NCBI RefSeq assembly: GCF_019599505.1
Contig: NZ_RKLT01000001.1
Location: forward strand, 186,001-250,000
Reading direction: 5' to 3'
Length of the DNA stretch: 64,000 nt
DNA from: Haloarcula nitratireducens
Lineage (GTDB): Archaea; Halobacteriota; Halobacteria; Halobacteriales; Haloarculaceae
Numbering within the stretch: position 1 is the stretch's first letter; each line of letters starts with the position of its first letter. This document shows positions 17,574 to 25,613 of the stretch, piece after piece. The notes under the pieces are model-generated. The model saw only the letters and a list, made by a program, of their open reading frames with translations, had not been told where the DNA came from and ran no database searches. The position numbers and the translations under genes are program-made.

Positions 17574-18194
17574 TTAACTCACTTCGTCGCGGACGCTCTC
17601 CGGGAGGTCGTCGTCGGGACCGGCGTAGCGGTCGGGCTCCGGCGGCATCTCCCAGTCGGTCGCCAGTTCGAGCAACTGGACGAACATCCGCGCCGTCGCC
17701 CCCCAGACCGTGTAGCCGTTCACGTAGAAGAAGTGGAGTCGGATCTCGCCGTAGTGGGGGTGGTCGCGATGCTCGGACTCGTAGTTGTCCAGATCCGTCA
17801 GCTCCGAGAGCGGGAGCACGACGATCTCCGCGACCTCCCCGTCGCCGGGGAGGTACTCCCGGTCGGGGATGCGCGCGACGAAGGGCCGAACCGAGTAGTG
17901 CGTTATCGTCCGGATGTCGTCTAAGCGGCCGACGACGTGGGCCGCCTGCGGATCTAAGCCGATCTCCTCGTTGGCCTCTCGCAGCGCGGTCCCCAGCAGG
18001 TCGTCGTCCTCGGGTTCGCGCCCGCCGCCCGGAAACGACATCTGCCCGGGGTGGTCCGGCAGGTGATCGGCGCGCTTGGTGAAGAGGATCCCCTCGCCGT
18101 CCGACCGGCTGACGACCGGGACGACGACGGCCGCCTCGCGCTCCTCGTCAGTAACCTCGACGGGGTCGTGGGCGGCCAGCCGGTCGAAGTCCAT
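17574..18194 (-). CDS. Nudix hydrolase, CoA-pyrophosphatase type
   Basis: A 206-aa Nudix enzyme. The NuCoA signature PGQMSFPGG (residues 49-57) precedes the Nudix box, GREPEDDDLLGTALREANEEIGL, giving REANEEIGL for metal binding; the first box Glu is Asp64 here. This family cleaves CoA and related dinucleotide pyrophosphates to 4'-phosphopantetheine and 3',5'-ADP. Stand-alone gene with about 75-100 bp on both sides. Confidence 0.88.
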   Translation of the reverse strand: MDFDRLAAHDPVEVTDEEREAAVVVPVVSRSDGEGILFTKRADHLPDHPGQMSFPGGGREPEDDDLLGTALREANEEIGLDPQAAHVVGRLDDIRTITHYSVRPFVARIPDREYLPGDGEVAEIVVLPLSELTDLDNYESEHRDHPHYGEIRLHFFYVNGYTVWGATARMFVQLLELATDWEMPPEPDRYAGPDDDLPESVRDEVS

Positions 18195-18292
18195 ACGGGA
18201 GCCACGGGACCGACGTCCTTAACTCGGGTGGGTTCGCCGCCCTCGGGCGGTCAGCCGGCTGGCCGGTCGGCCGTCGCGGCGCTGTCTGCCCC

Positions 18293-18766
18293 CTATCCGG
18301 CGTCGTCCAGACGGGCGCGAGCCTCGCCCAGTTCGACCGGTCCCCACGCTTCGAGGTCGTAGCTCACGTCTAGCAGGTCGGCGATGCGCTCGTCGTCGCC
18401 GGCTTCGACCGCGACGACCGCGTCCTCGCGGAAGCGCTCCTCGGCGGCCCTCGCGACCGCCTCGTCCGAGAGGCTCCGGTCGGGGACGTCCATGATGTGT
18501 GGGAGGTCCTCCGCGCCCTCGGGTAACCGCGGGAACGCCGCCGGCCCGACCACGAGGAGGGGGCCGTCGGCGTCCGCGTCGTGGTCGGCGACGCGGACGA
18601 GGTGATAGTCCGCCAGCGCGTCGTCGATTCCGTCGTCGAACGCCTCCGCCGCTGCGTCCTCGCCGCGCTTGAACGCGAGCTCGACGCAGGCCTCCCCGAG
18701 CTCCGCCCGGGTGAGCGCGCCGAAGACGTCGACGACGCCGGCGAAGTCGTCTCCTGTCGGGTTCAT
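18293..18766 (-). CDS. Haloarchaeal conserved protein (DUF7109-like, 157 aa)
   Basis: An acidic 157-aa protein with DFAGVVDVFGALTRAELGEA at the N-terminus, a mostly helical first half (DAAAEAFDDGIDDALADYHLVRV) and PLLVVGPAAFPRLPEGAEDLPHIMDVPDR in the middle. The pattern matches, from memory, the Halobacteria-only DUF7109. No enzyme motif, membrane segment or metal site is seen. Confidence 0.75.
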   Translation of the reverse strand: MNPTGDDFAGVVDVFGALTRAELGEACVELAFKRGEDAAAEAFDDGIDDALADYHLVRVADHDADADGPLLVVGPAAFPRLPEGAEDLPHIMDVPDRSLSDEAVARAAEERFREDAVVAVEAGDDERIADLLDVSYDLEAWGPVELGEARARLDDAG

Positions 18767-18851
18767 ACCGAGTGGCCGGTCCGAAGGGGCTTCAGCGTTT
18801 CCGGACTAGCACTGGCACGCTTCACCGTCGCAGGGTGGACTCTGAAGAGTT

Positions 18852-18980
18852 AGAAAGCCCTGCTAGAGGCAGTCGAGCCGTCTGTTCCCAGAGATAGGAT
18901 AGCGGTTCAGAACAGCCAGAAAGCCCCACCCGGTCGGTGTCTCAACGGGGCAGGACCGACCGGAGGATTTCTGGCTGTTC
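18852..18980. repeat. Nested inverted-repeat element between genes
   Basis: A 13-bp perfect inverted repeat, gaacagccagaaa (18910-18922) and tttctggctgttc (18968-18980), encloses a second perfect pair ccggtcggt (18930-18938) and accgaccgg (18955-18963). The word agaaagccc also occurs twice (18852 and 18918). The sequence reads like a multicopy haloarchaeal intergenic repeat or the end of a vanished insertion sequence; as RNA it would fold into a long stem and could end the leftward MFS transcript. Confidence 0.6.
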
Positions 18981-19009
18981 GTTGGGACCCTCTCTGACCG
19001 CATACCGAT

Positions 19010-20182
19010 TCAAGCCTCGGCGGTCTCGGGCAGCCGGCCGTCGAGGTGGAGCGCCAGCAAGACGAACAAGAGGGCGACCAGCCCGGCACCGAGCCCTTCG
19101 AAGATAATCGGGAAGGGAACCCGCATGCCGCGCAGGCCGCCGACGACGACGCTCCCGGGGGCCTGCAGCAGCATCATCCCGGCCCCGTAGGCGGCGTAGG
19201 CGCTGGCGCGATGGCGGTCGGGAAGCGACCCCAGCAGGTAGGTGTCGACCGCGGGGAAGATGCTGTGGATGGCGTACCCCATCACCGCGCCGAGCGCTGC
19301 GAGCGGCCAGAAGCCGCCGAGCGTCGGCAGGAGGAGGACGCAGCCGGCGAAGATCGCGAGGATGACGAGCATGTACGGGACCGCGGGCAGGCGGTCCGAG
19401 AGGCGGCCGCTGACGTAGAAGGCCGGGACGCCCGCGCCGAAGGTGACCTGTAACAGGGTGCGGCCCGTCGCCTCGGTGAAGCCGATCGTCGTGAGGTAGG
19501 TGACGTAGAAGTTGAACAGGCCGTTCCACACCATCGAGGTCAGGCCGATGGTGACGACGGCGGTGAGAACGATGCGCCACTGTGAGCGCACCGCCGCGAG
19601 GAGGTCGCGGTCGGCCGTTCCGGCCTCCGGGAAGTCGGTCCGCCTGGCGACGAGAGTGAAGGCGACGGTCGTCACCGCGGCGGCGACGGCGATCGCCCGT
19701 AGCGTGGTCTGCCAGTCGCCGACGACGAGCGCCGCCGAGACCAGCGTGGGGGCGGCGACGGCGGCGACCTGGCTGGCGACGCCGTGGCCGCCGAGCGCCC
19801 GCCCCGGCGCGGAGGGGAAGAGTTCACTGACGAGCGTGTTGGCCGCGATGAGGTAGACGCCGCTGGCGGTCCCCATCACGAACCCGCCGACGAGCAACAG
19901 CGTCGGGTCGGTGTTCAGCGCGACGAACGCCGTCCCCCCGGTCAGCAGGACGCCGGACCCGAAGATGACCTGCGCTCGCGTCAGCCGCGTCAGCAGGTAC
20001 CCCGTCGGGAGACGCGGGACCGCGCTGCCGACCCAGACGAGCGTCGCCAGCAGCCCCAGCGTGGCGTCGCTGGCACCGGTCGCCGCTCGGATGGGTTCGA
20101 TGAGCGGCGCGAACACTACCCGGGAGAGGTTCATGAGGAAGACGAACCCGAGTAGCGAGCCGAACACTGTTCGCCGGGACAC
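19010..20182 (-). CDS. MFS transporter
   Basis: A 390-aa major facilitator superfamily protein with 12 predicted membrane helices in two halves, the loop-2/3 motif RLPTGYLLTRLTRAQ (motif A, GxxxDxxGxR-like) and a central hydrophilic loop near residues 190-210. The second half repeats the pattern (VSGRLSDRLPAVPYM). The family exports or imports small solutes; specificity is not evident. An inverted-repeat element lies just beyond its stop. Confidence 0.88.
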   Translation of the reverse strand: MSRRTVFGSLLGFVFLMNLSRVVFAPLIEPIRAATGASDATLGLLATLVWVGSAVPRLPTGYLLTRLTRAQVIFGSGVLLTGGTAFVALNTDPTLLLVGGFVMGTASGVYLIAANTLVSELFPSAPGRALGGHGVASQVAAVAAPTLVSAALVVGDWQTTLRAIAVAAAVTTVAFTLVARRTDFPEAGTADRDLLAAVRSQWRIVLTAVVTIGLTSMVWNGLFNFYVTYLTTIGFTEATGRTLLQVTFGAGVPAFYVSGRLSDRLPAVPYMLVILAIFAGCVLLLPTLGGFWPLAALGAVMGYAIHSIFPAVDTYLLGSLPDRHRASAYAAYGAGMMLLQAPGSVVVGGLRGMRVPFPIIFEGLGAGLVALLFVLLALHLDGRLPETAEA

Positions 20183-20230
20183 GTACGCGGTTCGTCGCTA
20201 AGCCCCGAACAAGGTTCCGGAACGCCGCGG

Positions 20231-20240
20231 TCTTTTTACC
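20231..20240 (+). promoter_or_regulatory. TATA box of the 56-aa zinc-finger gene
   Basis: The sequence tctttttacc lies 27 bp before the ATG at 20263, the spacing expected for an archaeal TATA element of a leaderless or nearly leaderless transcript; gggaggc just before the ATG could also serve as a Shine-Dalgarno site. Confidence 0.55.
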
Positions 20241-20262
20241 CGCGGGTGTCACAGGGAGGCAC

Positions 20263-20433
20263 ATGGACTCGGTCAGGAAGGGACTGCGGGCCGGCGACAT
20301 CGAGAAAGACAACTACGGGCGACTCTCCTGTACCACCTGCGAGGAGTCGCTGGCGACGAACAACGACCCCGCGGAGGTCGGTAAGGTGCGCGTCTGTCCC
20401 GACTGCGGGAGCGAGTGGAAGGAGCTGGGTTGA
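20263..20433 (+). CDS. HVO_0758-family zinc-finger protein (56 aa)
   Basis: A 56-aa protein with two zinc knuckles: SCTTCEE (C23, C26) and CPDCGSEW (C45, C48), joined by a 20-residue polar loop, preceded by MDSVRKGLRAGDIEKDNYGRL. This is the pattern of the haloarchaeal family named for HVO_0758. Four cysteines are enough for one zinc ion. Too short for most ORF callers but well supported by its TATA box and composition. Function unknown, probably nucleic-acid or protein binding. Confidence 0.85.
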   Translation: MDSVRKGLRAGDIEKDNYGRLSCTTCEESLATNNDPAEVGKVRVCPDCGSEWKELG

Positions 20434-20460
20434 GAGTCGGCTCTACGAGCGGTCGTCTCC

Positions 20461-21546
20461 TCACTCGAAGACGGCGTCGAAGGCGTCCGCACCGAGCGGT
20501 TCGTACCGGCCGGCGTCGACGTTCTCTCGCGCGTGTTCGACGCTCCCCATTCCGACCAGCGAGCAGGTCACGCCGGGGGCGCTCCGCGAGAAGTTGAGCG
20601 CGCGCTGGGCGCGGGTCTCGCCGTCGAGTTTCGCCTCGACGCTCTCCGGCATCTCCTCCGCGAGTCGGCCCTGCATGATGGAGGCGCTCGTGAACACGTT
20701 CAGGCCGGCGTCCTGCGCGAACCACAGCGCCGATTGGGCACCGTCGGCCCCCTCGTGCGCCTCGACGCTGAACGCGTCGGCCATGAACACGTTGAACGGG
20801 CACTGGATGGCCCGGAAGTGCGTCGCCGTGTTGCCGACCGTCTTCGCCGCCGCTCTGGCCCGCTCGGCGACCTCGGGCAGCGAGAGGTAGCTGTCGTGGG
20901 ACTGCGGGACGCGGAAGGCCTCCCACGTCGCTACGCCGTAGTGGTTCAGGTCGCCGTCGGCCGCCCGCTCCTCCAGTCGCTCGAACGCCGCTTCTAACTG
21001 ATCGTACACGTCCTCGCGGCTGTTCTCGGCCAGTTGCGTCTCGGGGTTGTGGACGTAGTAGAGGTCGACCGCGTCCACGCCGAGGTTGTCGAGCGAGCGG
21101 TCCAACTGGTCGTCGAGAAAGTCCGGAGCGATGCAGTGCTGGCCGCTGACGAGGTCATCGCGGTCGACGATGCCGGTATCGAGATACTCCGACCTAATGA
21201 ACTCGCCCGGGTCGTCGGGCCGTTCGCCGTCGAACGGGACGAACCCGCCCTTGGTGGCGACGACGACGCTCTCTCGGTCCACGTCGGCGTCGGAGAGCGC
21301 TCGACCGACGACGCGCTCGGAGCGCTGATGGCGGTAGTTGATCGCGGTGTCGACGACGTTGACCCCCGACTCCAGCGCGGTCACGATGGCGTCGTGATAG
21401 GCGTCGTCTCGCTCGTCGGTCGGGTCGCCCAGATACGTGCCGACGCCGATGCTGGAGACGATACCGTCTCCGAAGCGGCGATAGAAGGTGCGTGCGAACT
21501 CGTCGTGGTCGTCCCGGTACGCCCAGGTCCCCTCGCGTGTTGCCAT
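20461..21546 (-). CDS. Aldo/keto reductase
   Basis: A 361-aa AKR-superfamily oxidoreductase. The catalytic tetrad regions are visible: Asp-Thr-Ala-Ile-Asn-Tyr in NVVDTAINYRHQRSE, Lys in VVVATKGGF, and DLYYVHNPE for the barrel His. The C-terminal NADPH-binding loop is VGMGSVEHARENV. It is longer than the usual 280-330 aa because of an insertion around residues 100-140. Substrate unknown. It converges with the zinc-finger gene, 27 bp apart. Confidence 0.88.
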   Translation of the reverse strand: MATREGTWAYRDDHDEFARTFYRRFGDGIVSSIGVGTYLGDPTDERDDAYHDAIVTALESGVNVVDTAINYRHQRSERVVGRALSDADVDRESVVVATKGGFVPFDGERPDDPGEFIRSEYLDTGIVDRDDLVSGQHCIAPDFLDDQLDRSLDNLGVDAVDLYYVHNPETQLAENSREDVYDQLEAAFERLEERAADGDLNHYGVATWEAFRVPQSHDSYLSLPEVAERARAAAKTVGNTATHFRAIQCPFNVFMADAFSVEAHEGADGAQSALWFAQDAGLNVFTSASIMQGRLAEEMPESVEAKLDGETRAQRALNFSRSAPGVTCSLVGMGSVEHARENVDAGRYEPLGADAFDAVFE

Positions 21547-21609
21547 ACCACCGCTTCGAGACGACGAGGCAAAAGGGGCGAGATTCCGACGGGGCGACGA
21601 CCGCCGGGC

Positions 21610-22809
21610 TCAGCGCTCGCCGGACATCGAATCGAAGACGCGCTTCTGTAGGTCGCTCCGGGAGACGCCGTCGCTCGGGCCGAGCCCCTCCAGATACTCG
21701 ACGGGGATCTGTCCGCCGCCCATCCGCGCGTGGCCGCCGCCCTCGGCCATCGGGATGTTCTCGACGGCGGCCTCGATGGCCCGTCCGATGTGGACCCGGT
21801 CGTCGCGCGAGCGGCCGGCGATGCGGAGCGTTCCGTTGCTCTCGCCGACGACGACGACGGCCGAGACGCCCTCTAACCGCTCCAGTTCGTCGGCGGCTTG
21901 GGGGATCGCGTCGGTGTTCGACACCTTGCCGACGTCGCTGTACGCGAACGGCGCTCGGACCACGCGGGAGGTGATCGCTCGCGCCTTCACGTCCAACACT
22001 TCGGCGTCTATCTGCGGGTTGGCGATGCGGTTCAACAGGTCGCCGTCCATCCCCTCGTAGAGGTACGCCGCGGCGGCGAAGTCCGAGGAGGAACAGCCGT
22101 TCGTCAGCGACCGGGTGTCCGACTGGATGCCGTACACCATCCCGGTCGCGACGTGGCTCGGAACGGCGTGGTCCGGAACGCCGGCCGTATCGACGCCGCC
22201 GTCGGTGAGCGCCGTGTCGACGTCGTAGAAGTTCCAGTTCAGCGATTCGAAGTACTCCGCGAAAATGGTCGCACAGGCCCCGGTGTCGGTTCGGACGTCG
22301 GTGAACCGCTCACCTGTCCCGTCACCGGGATGGTGGTCGACGACGGCGACGGGGTCGAGGTCGCCGGCCCCCGGGAACCCCCGCGGCTCGTTGTGATCGA
22401 CCAGCACGACGTTGGACGGGGCGATGTCCTCGACCGTCTCGACCCGGTCGAAATCGAGGTCGAGTACCGTCTCGAACGCGCGGTTCTCCGGTCGCCGGAT
22501 CTCGCCGGGGTAGTAGAGCGCCGCGTTCGTGTCGACGGCCGACGCGAGCTGTCGGACCGCCAGCGCAGACGACATCGCGTCCGGGTCCGGATTCGGATGC
22601 ATCAGAACCGCGATCTCCTCGTACCCCGATAGGACCGACTGGAGCCGTTCGGCCGGTGTCCGCGTGAGATACCGGTATCCGAACGCCACCGCACCGACGA
22701 CGACGAGGAGCGCGACGACGATCCCGGCGACCTGGAACGGGTTGTCGCTGGCGTACGCGGCTGCCCCCTCCGCCAGCGCGGCCAGCTCTCCGGCGGCCAC
22801 CAGTAACAT
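21610..22809 (-). CDS. Membrane-anchored DHH/DHHA1 phosphoesterase
   Basis: A 399-aa protein: one N-terminal membrane helix (about residues 23-45, FQVAGIVVALLVVVGAVAFGY), then a DHH domain with MHPNPDPDAMSSALA, VLVDHNEP and the DHH core VAVVDHHPGD, and a DHHA1 domain ending GGGHARMGGGQIP. The family (NrnA/RecJ/GdpP-like) hydrolyses short oligonucleotides, pAp or cyclic dinucleotides; a membrane-anchored form could act on c-di-AMP products. The start at MLLVAAGELAAL removes an unlikely 80-residue upstream extension. Confidence 0.87.
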   Translation of the reverse strand: MLLVAAGELAALAEGAAAYASDNPFQVAGIVVALLVVVGAVAFGYRYLTRTPAERLQSVLSGYEEIAVLMHPNPDPDAMSSALAVRQLASAVDTNAALYYPGEIRRPENRAFETVLDLDFDRVETVEDIAPSNVVLVDHNEPRGFPGAGDLDPVAVVDHHPGDGTGERFTDVRTDTGACATIFAEYFESLNWNFYDVDTALTDGGVDTAGVPDHAVPSHVATGMVYGIQSDTRSLTNGCSSSDFAAAAYLYEGMDGDLLNRIANPQIDAEVLDVKARAITSRVVRAPFAYSDVGKVSNTDAIPQAADELERLEGVSAVVVVGESNGTLRIAGRSRDDRVHIGRAIEAAVENIPMAEGGGHARMGGGQIPVEYLEGLGPSDGVSRSDLQKRVFDSMSGER

Positions 22810-22852
22810 GTAGGTAGATGGTTCCGGATGCGATAAGAAGGTTCCCCCGGGT

Positions 22853-23737
22853 TTAGGCTGCCAGATACGCCTCGATTGCGGGCCAGTAGCCCTCTCGAAA
22901 CGTCGGATAGTGAAAGTCGTAGCCGAGCGATCGGAGGAGTTCGTTGGAACAGCGCTTGCTCGTCCGGACGCGTCGACTCGCCGTCTCCGAGAGGTCATCT
23001 TCGGCCAGCCGCTCGTCTTTGGTCTGTTTCTCGGGGAACGGCACGTCACACTGCTCTGCGAGCCAGTCGGCGAAGGCCCACTTCTCGACGGGTTCGTCGT
23101 CCACGACCAGCACGACCTCCTCGCGGTGGCCTCCTTCCAGCAGGAACCGCACCGCTCCGGCGGCGTCGTCCCGGTGGACCATGTTGAGATAGCCCGCGGT
23201 GACCGGCCCCTCCAGATACCGGTCCAGCCGATACCGGTCGGGACCGTACAGCCCCGCGAAGCGAGCGACCGATCCGTGGCCGCCGCGTTCGACCGGGCGT
23301 TCGCGGGCGATGCGCTCGGCTTCGGCCAGCACCTCGGTCTTCTCGGTCTGCGGGTCGAGCGGCGTCTCCTCGTCCACCCAGTCGCCGTCGTGGTCGCCGT
23401 AGACGCCCGTACTGGAGGTATAGACGAGTCGCTCCGGCGGGTCGTCGCGCGACCAGAAATGGTCGATAGCCGTTCGCAGGCCCTCGACGTACACCTCGCG
23501 GGCGGCCTCGGCCCCGCGGCCGCCGGAGCTGGCCGCGAAGACCACCCAGTCGGCGTCCGGGACGGCCGACAGCGCGTCGGCGTCGGTCACGTCGGCCCGT
23601 ACCGCGTCGAAGCCGGCCTCTTCGATAGCCGCGACGCCGTCGTCCGAGCGCCGGACGCCGACGACGTCGTGGTCGGCTCGCAACTGTCGACCCAGTTCTA
23701 TTCCGACGTAGCCACAGCCGAGGATGGCGATCCGCAT
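22853..23737 (-). CDS. NAD-dependent epimerase/dehydratase (SDR, YeeZ-like)
   Basis: A 294-aa extended short-chain dehydrogenase-like protein. NAD motif is GCGYVGIELGRQL (GxGxxG) at residues 7-19; YTSSTGVYGDHDGDWVDEET carries the Ser/Thr-Tyr region and ARFAGLYGPDR the substrate side. The active-site YxxxK is not clear, as in YeeZ relatives. Two bases separate it from the DUF5791-like gene upstream, so they form an operon. Confidence 0.86.
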   Translation of the reverse strand: MRIAILGCGYVGIELGRQLRADHDVVGVRRSDDGVAAIEEAGFDAVRADVTDADALSAVPDADWVVFAASSGGRGAEAAREVYVEGLRTAIDHFWSRDDPPERLVYTSSTGVYGDHDGDWVDEETPLDPQTEKTEVLAEAERIARERPVERGGHGSVARFAGLYGPDRYRLDRYLEGPVTAGYLNMVHRDDAAGAVRFLLEGGHREEVVLVVDDEPVEKWAFADWLAEQCDVPFPEKQTKDERLAEDDLSETASRRVRTSKRCSNELLRSLGYDFHYPTFREGYWPAIEAYLAA

Positions 23738-23739
23738 GG

Positions 23740-24168
23740 TTACCGCTGTTCGCCCTCGATGTAACTGTGAAGCACGGCGTACTCTGCGAGCGTCATCGGG
23801 TAACGACCCTCTATCTTCTGTTGGATCTCTTTGGGTTCCATCTCGTCGTCGATACCCGAGGCCAGCGACTCGACGTCCATCACGGCCGTCGTCATCCCCA
23901 TGAGGAGGATGTCCTGTGCCTCCGCCTGCACGGCGTCGGCGTCGGGATACTCGGGGCCGGTCCCGAGGATCGCGGCGGCCTCTTCTAAGGGGAGGTCGGC
24001 GGCGTCGCCGTCCGCGACGCGTCGCACCGTCGTCTCGTCCAGATCAGTCTCTTCGACGACTCTCTCGACGCCGACCGATTCGACCGCGGCCGCGAGCATC
24101 GACTCGTAGGCCGCGAGTAACTCGTCGGGCGACCGCTCGCCCGCCTCGGGAAACTCCGCTCTGAGCAT
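23740..24168 (-). CDS. Haloarchaeal conserved protein (DUF5791-like, 142 aa)
   Basis: A 142-aa acidic, helical protein with ERSPDELLAAYESMLAAAVESVG, LPLEEAAAILG and a C-terminal KIEGRYPMTLAEYAVLHSYIEGE. The pattern fits DUF5791 of Halobacteria from memory. It contains a helix-turn-helix-like stretch near residues 40-60 (VVEETDLDETTVRRVADGD) but I would not call it a regulator. It is the first gene of the pair with the SDR protein. Confidence 0.72.
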   Translation of the reverse strand: MLRAEFPEAGERSPDELLAAYESMLAAAVESVGVERVVEETDLDETTVRRVADGDAADLPLEEAAAILGTGPEYPDADAVQAEAQDILLMGMTTAVMDVESLASGIDDEMEPKEIQQKIEGRYPMTLAEYAVLHSYIEGEQR

Positions 24169-24228
24169 GGGCGTCGGTACGGCCGGGGGGTACTTGTCGG
24201 TGTCACTCTCGGCGTCCGACCGGTGACC

Positions 24229-24699
24229 TCACTTCCCGGCGTTTGGCCACCCAGCCGACGTCTCGACGGCCTGTCCGTCCTTGTCGCCGACGCCGCGCGG
24301 TTTGGGACCGACGACGACCACGACGCCCGTCTCCGCGCGGAACCGGAGTCGTTCGTTCCGCCCGAGTACCTCGCGCTCGTCGTCGTCGTCCACGTCTAGT
24401 CGAACGGTCGCGCCGTCGCGGACGTAGGTCGTGGTCGCGCCCGGCGTCGTCGGTGTCCCGTGGTTCGCGGCGACCGCGAAGCGGGCGTACTCGCCCTCGA
24501 CGGAGACCCACCAGAGGTTCGTCGTCGCGTACCACGAGACGGGGCCGAGCCACGGTGCGATCGGCAGTCCCGCGGGCAGGACCTCCTCGCCGAACCGCTT
24601 CTTCGCCAGTTGCTTCGCCCGGTGTTCTGTCGCGTTAGCGACGGTAACGTGGAGCGCCTCGCGCGCCACTGTTCGCGTCGCCGAGGCGGTTCGATTCAC
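24229..24699 (-). pseudogene. C-terminal fragment of the last Tad-like operon gene (DUF7286-like)
   Basis: An open frame with GTG at 24699 encoding LPAGLPIAPWLGPVSWYATTNLWWVSVEGEY, RDGATVRLDVDDDDEREVLGR and VVVGPKPRGVGDKDG. The coherent protein sequence continues upstream of this GTG in the same frame to about 24762 (RLSGTVNDALKRPIARPREP), past the stop of the preceding open frame. It therefore reads as the C-terminal end of one long protein whose N-terminal half is in another frame. It may be a real disruption, a sequencing error, or two coupled genes. Confidence 0.6.
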
Positions 24700-24743
24700 G
24701 ACCGGCTCTCGGGGCCGTGCGATAGGACGTTTCAGCGCGTCGT

Positions 24744-25613
24744 TTACCGTCCCCGACAGCCGAACCCGGAGCCAGTGACAAGGTCCTCGAGGCCGGTCAT
24801 CGCCGTCGCCTCGGTGAGCGCCTGGCGGCCGTTCGGATCGCTCCGGCCGAACGTCGACCGCTGGACGCCCAGTAGCGCGCCGTTGGCCGCGAGGCTGACG
24901 TGCCGGTTAGCGAGGACGTTCTCGATCGGCACGCCGCCGAACTGGGCGTAGCCGCGCGCCCACACCATCGGATACAGCCGCGCGGTCAGGCGCTGACTCA
25001 GCCCAGGGTGATCTATCGGTGCATACAGTCGCGTCTCGTAGGTCTCCATCTGGTCGTGGAGCATGAGCACCGGCGTCGTGACCGTCACCGTCGGGGAGAT
25101 ATCCCGGCGAGTCAGCACCCGGTCGCCGCGCCGAGCGGTCAGCGTGACGTTCTCGACGGTCGCTCGCAGGGCTGTGTCGTTCTCCCCCGCGCGCTCGACA
25201 GTGATTCGGTCGATAGCGTTTCGATAGCCCTCGGTCGTCTCGATAGCCGGGAGACTCGCCGTGGCCTCGACGCCCTCGCTCGTCGCTTCGACGCGCCGGA
25301 GGCGGTCGCGGACCTGCAGATACACCCGCAACCGCAACGCATCCCGGAAGGGTTGACTGTCGTTCAGCGCCCGTCCGGCGGGCGTATCGGCCGGTTCGAG
25401 TACCGGACTCGCGGCGGCTCGGCGACCGGCGGTCGCCACCCCGTCTCGAATTGCGGTCTGCGTCGCCGCCGATGCCCGGTCGAGCGTGCGCTCGACAGCA
25501 GTGTCGCTAGGTACCGGGTCGGGGGTGAGCGTCGGCGCGAGCGTGAGGCTGCTCACGAGCAGGAGGACGCCCAGCAGAGCAAAGGGAACGCGGCCCCGCG
25601 TGTCGTCTCTCAC
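24744..25613 (-). CDS. N-terminal part of a single-helix Tad-like surface protein (DUF7286-like)
   Basis: A 289-aa frame starting with GTG at 25613, which overlaps the stop of the upstream gene by four bases (GTGA) and so decides the start. One N-terminal membrane helix (RGRVPFALLGVLLLVSSLTLA) preceded by Arg is followed by a large exposed region with ENVTLTARRGDRVLTRRDISP and ETRLYAPIDHPG. Frame ends with an unprotein-like SGFGCRGR and TAA, while the matching C-terminal domain continues in the next frame. Probably a TadG-like or pseudopilin-like component. Confidence 0.7.
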   Translation of the reverse strand: MRDDTRGRVPFALLGVLLLVSSLTLAPTLTPDPVPSDTAVERTLDRASAATQTAIRDGVATAGRRAAASPVLEPADTPAGRALNDSQPFRDALRLRVYLQVRDRLRRVEATSEGVEATASLPAIETTEGYRNAIDRITVERAGENDTALRATVENVTLTARRGDRVLTRRDISPTVTVTTPVLMLHDQMETYETRLYAPIDHPGLSQRLTARLYPMVWARGYAQFGGVPIENVLANRHVSLAANGALLGVQRSTFGRSDPNGRQALTEATAMTGLEDLVTGSGFGCRGR

